In this document: positions 7,846-14,637 of the stretch, one piece after another
Position numbering within the stretch: the first letter of the stretch is position 1
Layout: each line of letters opens with the position of its first letter
Translations under genes and position numbers: made by a program
Notes under the pieces: generated by a model
Database searches by the model: none
Told to the model about the DNA's origin: nothing
Seen by the model: only the letters and a program-made list of their open reading frames with translations
Source: an uncultured Oscillospiraceae bacterium
GTDB taxonomy: Bacteria; Bacillota; Clostridia; Oscillospirales; Oscillospiraceae
Length of the DNA stretch: 64,000 nt
Assembly: GCA_934591895.1 (NCBI GenBank)
Contig: CAKTPP010000001.1
Location: 62,001-126,000 of the forward strand
Direction of reading: 5' to 3'

Positions 7846-8249
7846 GCCTCGATCACCAGATTTTCCACGCCGGACTTTTCAAACTCGTCCATGTATTCGT
7901 CCATGCGCGCGTTGAGCTCCGTGAGGTCGGCGGGCTCGCCGTCGAGACAGCCGAGATCGCGCCGCGCGAGCTCCTCGGCCAGAATGTCGAAGAACACGGC
8001 GTCCTCATAGTCGGCGATGGCCTCGTGAATGCCGCCGTTCTCATAAGCCTGCGAGGGGAAGATATGCCCCTGCCAGCGGGAGATGAGCGCGCTCATGCCG
8101 TTTCTGGCGCACAGCGCAAAGATCTTCTCCTGCAAGATATCGTAGTCCTCAAACCGGTCTTTCTCGCGCGTGGAGTTGAGGATCCAGTTGCCGATATAGA
8201 CGAGATCCAGCAGCCGCCGGAACTCTTTGTCGGTGAGCTCAATGTTCAT
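7842..8249 (-). CDS. Conserved hypothetical protein coupled to ogt
   Basis: A 135-aa acidic, probably helical cytoplasmic protein starting MNIELTDKEFRRLLDLVYIG. The start at 8249 has GGGAGGG 8 nt upstream; the longer open frame reaching 8561 overlaps the divergent 8440 gene and its promoter and was rejected. Features such as EFRRLLDLVYIGNWILNS and IADYEDAVFFDILAEELARRD suggest a soluble helical bundle, but no family was recognised. It is first in a two-gene operon with ogt, sharing 4 bp with it. Confidence 0.7.
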   Translation of the reverse strand: MNIELTDKEFRRLLDLVYIGNWILNSTREKDRFEDYDILQEKIFALCARNGMSALISRWQGHIFPSQAYENGGIHEAIADYEDAVFFDILAEELARRDLGCLDGEPADLTELNARMDEYMDEFEKSGVENLVIEA

Positions 8250-8383
8250 CCGGTCATCCCTCCCGACGGGAGCAGCGCCCCCGAAAAATGGCTGGCATCC
8301 GCAGCGGACGGCGGCGGATGCGCTTGTGCTACCATTATAGCAAACGGTGACGGGAAATTCTACACCATTTTTCTGTTGCGAAG

Positions 8384-8412
8384 TTGGACAAAACAGTATA
8401 TAGTAATAGAAT
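8384..8412 (+). promoter_or_regulatory. Promoter of DUF1934-argS operon
   Basis: TTGGAC (8384-8389), 17-nt spacer, TAGAAT (8407-8412), 28 nt upstream of the DUF1934 start codon. Confidence 0.55.
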
Positions 8413-8439
8413 CGCACAATTATGCAGAGGAGGCGGCGT

Positions 8440-8862
8440 ATGCAGGTCGTCATCACGATCGAGGGCTCCCAGGCGGATGTTCTGGAGCAGGAGCCGGACG
8501 AACAGGTGCAGTTTTCGACTGACGGGGAATATACCTGCGTCGACGGCTGCGGCATGCTCACCTATCCCGAGAGCGAGCTGACCGGTATGGCCGGCACGAT
8601 CACCACCATCACCTTCACGCCGTCGGACGCCGTGCTCAAGCGCACCGGCACCGTCACGAGCCGGATGGTCTTTGCTCCCGGCACGCGCAACACGTTTTTA
8701 TACCAGACACCGTGCGGCACGAGCACGGTCGGACTGGAGACGCAGCGCTACCGCTCCACGCTCGGCGAGCGCGGCGGCGTGCTGGAGCTGCTGTATGTTG
8801 TGGATTTTGACCACGCCTGCGCCAACCGCAACCAGCTCAGGATCACCGTCAGAGAACAATAA
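8440..8862 (+). CDS. DUF1934 (YwiB-like) beta-barrel protein
   Basis: A 140-aa protein rich in alternating polar/hydrophobic strands (MQVVITIEG, TITTITFTPSDAVLKRTGTVTSRMVF, GVLELLYVVDFD), consistent with the lipocalin-like fold of DUF1934. The start at 8440 was preferred to the ATG at 8422 because GAGGAGG lies just before it. It stands directly upstream of argS, the same neighbourhood as ywiB-argS in Bacillus, which strengthens the family call. The molecular function is not established. Confidence 0.82.
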   Translation: MQVVITIEGSQADVLEQEPDEQVQFSTDGEYTCVDGCGMLTYPESELTGMAGTITTITFTPSDAVLKRTGTVTSRMVFAPGTRNTFLYQTPCGTSTVGLETQRYRSTLGERGGVLELLYVVDFDHACANRNQLRITVREQ

Positions 8863-8889
8863 AGATTATAGAATAGAGGGTAACTGATT

Positions 8890-10587
8890 ATGGCCAATCG
8901 AATCGAACAGGCACGCGCCGCTGTGGACGCGTGCATCCGGGAAGCATATCTGCGTGCCGTCGCCGCGGGCGAACTGCCCGAGGGCGCGCAGATCCGCGGC
9001 AGCGTCGAGCAGCCGAAGGACACCGCCAACGGCGACTTTGCCGCAAACCACGCCATGGCGTCGGCCAAGACCATGCACATGGCGCCGCGCAAGATCGCCG
9101 AGGCGCTCATCGCGCACATGGAGCTGGGCGGCTCGTGGTTTTCCGGCGTTGAGGCGGCGGGCCCGGGCTTTTTGAACTTCCGCCTGTCCGACAAGTGGTA
9201 TCAGGACGTGCTGTCCGCGGTCGAGAGCTCCGGCGCGGACTACGGCCGCGTGGACGACGGCCACGGGGAGAAGGTCATGGTGGAGTTCGTGTCCGCCAAC
9301 CCCACCGGCCCCATGACGATCGGCAACGCGCGCGGCGGCGTGCTTGGCGACGCGCTCGCGTCCGTGCTCGAGCGCGCGGGCTATGATGTCTGGCGCGAGT
9401 TTTACGTCAATGACGCCGGCAATCAGGTCGATCTGTTCGGCAAGTCCATCGAGGCGCGCTATCTGCAGCTCATCGAGGGCGAGGACGCGGTCGAATTTCC
9501 GGACAACGGCTATCACGGCGACGATATCAAGGCGCTCGCAAAGCTCATCTACGAGCGCGACGGCGACAGGTACCTCACCGTGCCGAGCGATGAGCGCTGT
9601 GCGGCATTCGTTGCCTTCGGCCTGCCGTACAACATTGCGCGCATGCAGCGCGACCTCGAGCGCTACCGCATCCACTTTGACCAGTGGTTCCTCGAGAGCA
9701 GTCTGCACAGCTCCGGCTACGTGGCCGAGACCGTGCAGCTGCTCACGGATGCCGGCCTGACGTATGAAAAGGACGGCGCGCTCTGGCTGCGCAACACCGA
9801 CCTCGGCGCCGATAAGGACGAGGTCCTGCGCCGCTCGAACGGCTTTTATACCTACTACGCGGTCGACATCGCCTACCACCGCAACAAGTTCATCGAGCGC
9901 GGCTTTGAGCGCGTCATCGACGTCTGGGGCGCCGACCATCACGGCCACGCCGTCCGCTTTGCCGCGACCATGCGCGCACCCGCGCTCGGCCTCGAGGGAC
10001 GCAAGCTCGATTTCCTCATCATGCAGATGGTGCGCCTCATGCGCGGCGACGAGATCGTCAAGGTCTCCAAGCGCACGGGCAAGGCGCTCTCGCTCGCGGA
10101 TCTCATGGACGAGATCGGCGTGGACGCCTGCCGCTTCTTCTTCAACGCCAAGCCGGACACGCACCTTGAGTTCGACCTCGACCTCGCCGTGCGGCAGGAC
10201 AGCGAAAACCCCGTCTACTACGTCCAGTATGCGCACGCGCGCATCTGCACGCTGCTGGCTGCGATGGCGGAGAGCGGCTGCGCCGTGCCTGCCGCGGCCG
10301 AGGTCGACGCAGCGCTGCTCTCGACGCCGCAGGAGCGTGAGCTCATCAAGCAGCTCGCCATGCTCCCGGAGGAGATCCACCTCGCCGCGCGCGATTACGA
10401 TCCCAGCCGCATCAACCGCTATGTGACGGAGCTGGCCGCGCGCTTCCACCGCTTCTACAACGTCTGCCGCATCAGGGACGCGGAGCCCGTCGTGCGCGAC
10501 GCCCGCCTGAAGCTGGCCGACGCGACGCGCTGCGTGCTCGAGATCGGTCTGGGCATCATCGGCGTGACCGCACCGGAAAAAATGTGA
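8890..10587 (+). CDS. argS: Arginyl-tRNA synthetase
   Basis: A 565-aa class I aminoacyl-tRNA synthetase that charges tRNA-Arg. The N-terminal Arg_S domain is followed by the catalytic Rossmann fold with the modified HIGH motif SANPTGPMTIGNARGG (about residue 135), in which HIGH reads TIGN. The KMSKS-equivalent is VKVSKRTGK (about residue 391), and the C-terminal DALR anticodon-binding domain includes AHARICTLL and ITELAARFHRFYNVCRI-type helices. It is second in an operon with the DUF1934 gene, 27 nt downstream, and ends at a strong hairpin. Confidence 0.96.
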   Translation: MANRIEQARAAVDACIREAYLRAVAAGELPEGAQIRGSVEQPKDTANGDFAANHAMASAKTMHMAPRKIAEALIAHMELGGSWFSGVEAAGPGFLNFRLSDKWYQDVLSAVESSGADYGRVDDGHGEKVMVEFVSANPTGPMTIGNARGGVLGDALASVLERAGYDVWREFYVNDAGNQVDLFGKSIEARYLQLIEGEDAVEFPDNGYHGDDIKALAKLIYERDGDRYLTVPSDERCAAFVAFGLPYNIARMQRDLERYRIHFDQWFLESSLHSSGYVAETVQLLTDAGLTYEKDGALWLRNTDLGADKDEVLRRSNGFYTYYAVDIAYHRNKFIERGFERVIDVWGADHHGHAVRFAATMRAPALGLEGRKLDFLIMQMVRLMRGDEIVKVSKRTGKALSLADLMDEIGVDACRFFFNAKPDTHLEFDLDLAVRQDSENPVYYVQYAHARICTLLAAMAESGCAVPAAAEVDAALLSTPQERELIKQLAMLPEEIHLAARDYDPSRINRYVTELAARFHRFYNVCRIRDAEPVVRDARLKLADATRCVLEIGLGIIGVTAPEKM

Positions 10588-10614
10588 TCCGTACAGCAAC
10601 AGCATACAGCAGAA

Positions 10615-10649
10615 AACGCCCTCCCACCGCGCATGCGGGGGAGGGCGTT
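10615..10649. terminator. Terminator after argS
   Basis: Hairpin with 11-bp arms (AACGCCCTCCC, 10615-10625, and its complement 10639-10649), 28 nt after the argS stop. It could also close a minus-strand transcript started near 10775. Confidence 0.78.
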
Positions 10650-10754
10650 CTGTTTGCCTTGTCCGCAAACGGCAACAGCGTGCCGCCGGAGAGTGGCGAC
10701 ACGCTGCTGTCGAGAGAGCAAAATAAGAAGAGAAAAGAAATCGGAAGAGCGTTG

Positions 10755-10810
10755 AGTTAATTTATTAACTAACGTGATTATTTTATAACACATTCCGCCG
10801 GCGTTGTAAA
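10755..10810 (-). promoter_or_regulatory. Orphan minus-strand promoter with palindromic operator
   Basis: In the 310-bp gap between convergent argS and spmB, the minus strand carries TTTACA (10810-10805), 17 nt, and TATAAA (10787-10782). A perfect 7-bp palindrome, AGTTAAT-TT-ATTAACT (10755-10770), sits at about +5. Downstream on the same strand come a hairpin (AGCGTG.../...CACGCT near 10677-10705) and the argS terminator, but no plausible reading frame. A regulated small RNA of roughly 160 nt is possible; the promoter could also be inactive. Confidence 0.42.
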
Positions 10811-10896
10811 GCAAAAAGTGCGTATTTTTTCAAAATAGGCATTTTGTCAAGAAAATATCAACCTTGAAGTTTGCTTTTGTGCACATTGTTGACTGC

Positions 10897-11427
10897 CTAT
10901 GGCCCCCAGATGCAGCGCACCAGCGCCGCGGCCGTGACAAAGCCGGTCACGTCGGCGGTGATGGCGGCGGGGACCGCCCAGCGGCTGCGCCGGATGCCGC
11001 ACGCGCCGAAATAGACCGCCAGCACGTAGAACGTCGTCTCGGTCGAGCCGAGCATGACGGCGGCGGTGCGCCCGATGCGGGAATCCGCGCCGTAGGTGCG
11101 GATGATGTCGCTTGCGGCGGCCAGTGCGCCGCTGCCGCTGACCGGCCGCACGAGCAGCAGCATCGCCGTCTCCGGCGGGATGCCGAGCCAAGCCAGTGCG
11201 GGCGCGCACAGCCGCGTGAGCGCCTCGAGCGCGCCGGATGCGCGCAGCATGCTCACCGCCGTCAGCAGCGCCGCAAGCGCGGGGAAGATGCGCGCCACGG
11301 TGCGCAGTCCGTCACGTGCGCCGTCGGTCAGCGCGGAGAACACATCCGTTCCGGTCAGCACGCCGCAGAGCCCCACCCCGGCCAGCAGCAGCGGCACGGT
11401 CAGCGTCAGAAGTCCGCTCACGGCCAT
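10897..11427 (-). CDS. spmB: Spore maturation protein B
   Basis: A 176-aa membrane protein of the nucleoside-recognition/Gate family, required with SpmA for spore-core dehydration. Hydrophobic segments start at the N-terminus (LLTLTVPLLLAGVGLCGVLTG). Family signatures include FPALAALLTAVSMLRASGALE, the glycine-rich RPVSGSGALAAASDIIRTYGADSRIG, and the MLGSTETTFYVLAVYFG segment. It overlaps the end of spmA by 10 bp, so the two form an operon transcribed away from the AbrB-type gene. Confidence 0.93.
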   Translation of the reverse strand: MAVSGLLTLTVPLLLAGVGLCGVLTGTDVFSALTDGARDGLRTVARIFPALAALLTAVSMLRASGALEALTRLCAPALAWLGIPPETAMLLLVRPVSGSGALAAASDIIRTYGADSRIGRTAAVMLGSTETTFYVLAVYFGACGIRRSRWAVPAAITADVTGFVTAAALVRCIWGP

Positions 11428-11996
11428 ATGCGCGCGAGCCCCTTTCCGGCCAGCAGCCCCGCCGTGACCGAGCAGAGCGAGCTCACCCAGACGGCGGGCA
11501 GGATGTCAAACGGTACGGCAGCGCCCGCCGCCTCGCGCACGGCGGCGATCGTGACCGGCAGCAGCTGGATCGAGGCCGTATTGAGCACCACCAGCAGACA
11601 CAGCTCGTCGCCGGCGGCGTCACCGCGCAGCCCGCGCGCCATGGCCTGTGCCGCGCGCACACCGGCCGGTGTCGCCGCGTTGCCGAGTCCGAGCAGATTT
11701 GCGCTCACGTTCATGCTCAGCGCGTCGAGCGCCTGTGCATCGCGCGCAGCGCACGGGAACAGCCGCCGCAGCACGGGCCGCAGCAGCCGCGACAGGCCGC
11801 CCGCGATGCCGCAGCGCCGCATGACCTCCATCACGCCTGACCACAGGCAGATCATGCCGCCCACTGTCAGGCAGAAATCCACCGCCTGCTGCACGCCCTG
11901 TGCCGCCGCCGCGCCGAGCTGCGCGCCGCGTCCGGATGCTGCGCCGAAGGCCAGCGCGACGCACACCATGCTGACCCATATACGGGACAATGCCAT
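11418..11996 (-). CDS. spmA: Spore maturation protein A
   Basis: A 192-aa polytopic membrane protein, partner of SpmB. It contains a GMICLWSGVMEVMRRCGIAGGLSRLLRPVLRRLFP segment followed by NVSANLLGLGNAATPAGVRAAQAM, the asparagine/glycine-rich signature of the family, and LLVVLNTASIQLLPVTIAAVR. It is first in the spmAB operon, with a GGAGCGACC-type site before the ATG. It indicates an endospore-forming lineage. Confidence 0.94.
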   Translation of the reverse strand: MALSRIWVSMVCVALAFGAASGRGAQLGAAAAQGVQQAVDFCLTVGGMICLWSGVMEVMRRCGIAGGLSRLLRPVLRRLFPCAARDAQALDALSMNVSANLLGLGNAATPAGVRAAQAMARGLRGDAAGDELCLLVVLNTASIQLLPVTIAAVREAAGAAVPFDILPAVWVSSLCSVTAGLLAGKGLARIWP

Positions 11997-12127
11997 CGTG
12001 GTCGCTCCTTTCTATAAAGAAATTTAAGTTTTCGGTGATTATTCACAAAAAATTATTATGCTCAGGGGAACCAAAATATGCAAATGGTAGAAAAACGTAA
12101 ATTAGCTGTGAACGTTTGTCGAACCCG

Positions 12128-12155
12128 TTGACTTTTTGACAACCTTTGGTATAAT
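12128..12155 (+). promoter_or_regulatory. Promoter of the AbrB-type regulator
   Basis: TTGACT (12128-12133), 16-nt spacer, TATAAT (12150-12155). A second TTGAC lies within the spacer. The leader to the start codon is about 75 nt. Confidence 0.7.
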
Positions 12156-12237
12156 GCAGTTGTTGAAATGAATGATTTTTGAGTCATCCTTTCCCTTATC
12201 CCATACCCTTATTCCATACGTATTGGAGGACACTTTT

Positions 12238-12483
12238 ATGAAATCTACCGGTATTGTCAGAAAAGTCGACGAGCTTGGCCGTATCGTGCTTCCCATTGAG
12301 CTGAGAAGAACGCTTGGCATCGAGGAGAAAGACCGCATTGAGATCTTCGTGGACGGTGAGTCCATCATTCTGCGCAAGTATCAGCCGGCCTGCATCTTCT
12401 GCGACAACGCGAAGGACATCATCAACTACAAGGGCAAGAACATCTGCCCCGACTGCATCCGCGCCATGACCGAAAAGCTCTGA
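12238..12483 (+). CDS. AbrB/SpoVT-family transition-state regulator with zinc-ribbon tail
   Basis: An 81-aa protein beginning MKSTGIVRKVDELGRIVLPI, nearly the same as the DNA-binding swapped-hairpin domain of Bacillus AbrB. The C-terminus has ACIFC...ICPDC, two CxxC pairs that could bind zinc, in place of the AbrB oligomerisation domain. The ATG at 12238 has GGAGG about 9 nt before it; the in-frame ATG at 12172 has none. It has its own promoter and terminator. Likely a growth-phase or sporulation regulator; targets cannot be read here. Confidence 0.9.
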   Translation: MKSTGIVRKVDELGRIVLPIELRRTLGIEEKDRIEIFVDGESIILRKYQPACIFCDNAKDIINYKGKNICPDCIRAMTEKL

Positions 12484-12498
12484 GCGAGGCTGCAAAAA

Positions 12499-12531
12499 GA
12501 TCCCCTGACCATCGGTCAGGGGATCTTTTTT
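12499..12531 (+). terminator. Terminator of the AbrB-type gene
   Basis: Perfect 12-bp stem (GATCCCCTGACC and complement) with a 3-nt loop and a six-T run, 15 nt after the stop codon. Confidence 0.93.
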
Positions 12532-12579
12532 ATGCCGAAAATCAAAATAATTTTAAGATGGGAATCCTTGCCGCCGTGC

Positions 12580-13410
12580 TCAGAGATCGAGCGCCATCTG
12601 ATACAATTCGTTTTTGCCGAAGCCGGTGTCGGCGGCGGCAAGCTTGCACGCCTCCTTGAGTGCGCGGCCCTCGCTGCGGTAGCGTGCCACGATCTCAAGC
12701 GCCTGTTCGGCTGTGACCTCGGGCTCTGAGCGCTCGGGCGCGCCGCGCAGCACAAGCACGAATTCGCCCTTCGGCGCGTTTTCGGTGAAGTATGCCACGG
12801 CGCCGTCGAGCGTCGTGCGCAGCGTCTGCTCGTGCAGCTTTGTCAGCTCGCGCGCGAGCGTGATCTCCCGCTCGCCGCCGAACGTGCCGCGCAGGTCGCC
12901 GAGCGTGCGCAGCAGCTTGTGCGGCGCTTCATAGAAGATCATCGTGCGCGTCTCGCCCCGCAGCCGCTCCAGATGCTCGCGGCGGGTCTTGCCGCTCACG
13001 GCGAGAAAGCCCTCAAAGCAAAACTGCTGCGTCGGCAAGCCGGACACGGCCAGCGCTGCGATGGCGGCGCATGGGCCGGGGATGACCTGCACGTCGATGC
13101 CCTGCTCGGCGCACTGGCGCACGATGTCCTCGCCGGGGTCGGAGATGGCGGGCATGCCGGCGTCGGTCACGAGTGCGCACGTCTCGCCCGCGAGCAGCCG
13201 CGCGACGATCTTCTCGCCGCTGGCGTACTTGTTGTGCTCGTAGTAGCTCACGCACGGCTTTCTGATCTCAAAGTGGTTGAGCAGCTTTGCGGTCACGCGC
13301 GTGTCCTCGGCGGCGATGAAGTCGGCGCTGCGCAGCGTCTCGAGCGCGCGCACGGACAGGTCGCCGAGGTTGCCGATCGGCGTGCCGACCAGATACAGTG
13401 TTCCGCTCAT
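12580..13410 (-). CDS. rsmI: 16S rRNA (cytidine1402-2'-O)-methyltransferase
   Basis: A 276-aa SAM-dependent tetrapyrrole-methylase-fold enzyme that methylates the ribose of C1402 in 16S rRNA. The N-terminus is MSGTLYLVGTPIGNLGDLSVRALE. Motifs AAEDTRVTAKLL, CALVTDAGMPAISDPG, VIPGPCAAIAALAVSGLP and FYEAPHKLLRTL are the RsmI signatures. The ATG at 13410 has AGGAGG 8 nt upstream and overlaps the stop of the upstream methyltransferase (ATGA), so the genes are coupled. An HTH-like C-terminus (EQALEIVARYRSEGRALKEACKLAAADTG) is present, as in most homologs. Confidence 0.95.
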   Translation of the reverse strand: MSGTLYLVGTPIGNLGDLSVRALETLRSADFIAAEDTRVTAKLLNHFEIRKPCVSYYEHNKYASGEKIVARLLAGETCALVTDAGMPAISDPGEDIVRQCAEQGIDVQVIPGPCAAIAALAVSGLPTQQFCFEGFLAVSGKTRREHLERLRGETRTMIFYEAPHKLLRTLGDLRGTFGGEREITLARELTKLHEQTLRTTLDGAVAYFTENAPKGEFVLVLRGAPERSEPEVTAEQALEIVARYRSEGRALKEACKLAAADTGFGKNELYQMALDL

Positions 13411-14144
13411 GGTTGCGTCCTCCTGTGATAAATTCTGCGGATCTCGTCCGAGTCCGCGCCGTCGGGCGTGCACAGTGCCAGCGGCGGCAAAACGGCGAGC
13501 CCCGGCTTTCCGCCGCGGCGCGCCTCGACCAGCACGAGGCTGGGCGCGGCATCCGCCCTGTATGCCACGGTGCGCAGGCGCTTGGGCTCAAGCCCTGCGG
13601 CCGTGAGCGCGCACAGCAGCTCGCTGAGCCGCTCCGGCCGGTGCACGAGCGCAGCCGCGCCGCCCCAGCGCGTGAGATAGGCCATGGCGGTGCAGATGTC
13701 CTGCATGGTGCAGGTGCGCTCGTCGCGCGCGTGCGCCCGCACGGGGTCGGGGGAGGTGTGGCCGCTGCCGGCGGCAAAATACGGCGGGTTTGCAACGACG
13801 AGATCAAAGCTTCCGGCGGGGAGCAGTGTGCGGTGCTCGCGCAGGTCGGCACAGAGGATCTGCGCCCGGCCGCTCAGACCGTTTGCCTTGATATTGCCGC
13901 GCGCAAGCTGCGCCGCGTCCGGCTGCAGCTCGATGCCGACGGCGGTCGCCTGCTCCAGCGCGCACAGCAGCAGCACCGTCAGCACGCCCGCACCGCAGCC
14001 AAGATCGGCAATGCGCCGCACACCGCGGCGCTGCGCCGCAAAATCGGCCAGCAGCACGCTGTCCGTACCGAGGGCAAACCCCGCGCCGGAGCGCGCAAAG
14101 CGCGGCCCGCCGGGCCACAGGTCGTCATATTTCGCTTGGGTCAT
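13407..14144 (-). CDS. tRNA1(Val) (adenine37-N6)-methyltransferase-like protein
   Basis: A 245-aa SAM-dependent methyltransferase. It has the SAM-binding motif ADLGCGAGVLTVLLL, acidic loop GIELQPDAA, and the N6-adenine methyltransferase catalytic motif VVANPPYF. In Bacillus and clostridia this protein (YabB/TrmN6 type) commonly lies just upstream of rsmI, as here, with a 4-bp overlap. The start at 14144 has GGAAGGAG about 8 nt away; the longer frame to 14288 runs through the ferredoxin gene and was rejected. The tRNA substrate is inferred from family and context. Confidence 0.88.
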   Translation of the reverse strand: MTQAKYDDLWPGGPRFARSGAGFALGTDSVLLADFAAQRRGVRRIADLGCGAGVLTVLLLCALEQATAVGIELQPDAAQLARGNIKANGLSGRAQILCADLREHRTLLPAGSFDLVVANPPYFAAGSGHTSPDPVRAHARDERTCTMQDICTAMAYLTRWGGAAALVHRPERLSELLCALTAAGLEPKRLRTVAYRADAAPSLVLVEARRGGKPGLAVLPPLALCTPDGADSDEIRRIYHRRTQP

Positions 14145-14236
14145 GGTGCACGCTCCTTCCGCTGCCGTTATATAGACAGAGGCGATATGCAGCTTGCATA
14201 TCGCCTCATTCGTTTGCGTCGCTCTCCGGCCGGAAC

Positions 14237-14407
14237 TTAGTCGACGGAGATCGCGCCCACCGGGCAGTTGGCAGCGCAGGTGCCGCACTCCATGCAGCTG
14301 TCCGCGCTGATGACGTACTTGCCGTTGCCCTCGGTGATCGCCTCAGCCGGGCAGTTGGCAGCGCAGGTGCCGCACATGATGCAATCATCGCTGATAACAA
14401 AAGCCAT
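14237..14407 (-). CDS. 2[4Fe-4S] ferredoxin, 56 aa
   Basis: A clostridial-type electron carrier starting MAFVISDDC. Two cluster motifs, CIMCGTCAANCP (about residues 9-20) and CMECGTCAANCP (about 38-49), supply eight cysteines for two [4Fe-4S] centres. The two halves are duplicated: 29 bp are identical between 14260-14288 and 14347-14375. AGGAGGT lies 7 nt before the ATG. It is a likely electron partner of the pyruvate oxidoreductase and other anaerobic redox enzymes, though not linked to them here. Confidence 0.95.
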   Translation of the reverse strand: MAFVISDDCIMCGTCAANCPAEAITEGNGKYVISADSCMECGTCAANCPVGAISVD

Positions 14408-14461
14408 TGTCGTTACCTCCTATGTTTTTCACCGGGTATCGCTACCTCTGGTATGAGAGCC

Positions 14462-14489
14462 ATTGTAGCACAAAAATCTGAAAAATCAA
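14462..14489 (-). promoter_or_regulatory. Promoter of the ferredoxin gene
   Basis: Minus-strand TTGATT (14489-14484), 16-nt spacer, TACAAT (14467-14462), about 55 nt upstream of the ATG. Confidence 0.6.
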
Positions 14490-14637
14490 CAGCGTTTTTT
14501 GAAATTCAAAATTGCGCGCTGATTAAAACCCGGCAAGGAGTGGAAATAATACAGATCAGCCTCCCGGATTCGGCACGTTCCTTGCGCCGTCCGGGGGATA
14601 ATAGAGGCGTATGACCGGCGAAGGAGGCAAACGATCT

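Noticed and set aside
7842..8561. Long version (239 aa) of the gene upstream of ogt
   Set aside because: The extra 104 codons overlap the divergent DUF1934 gene and its promoter, and lack a ribosome site; ATG 8249 has one.
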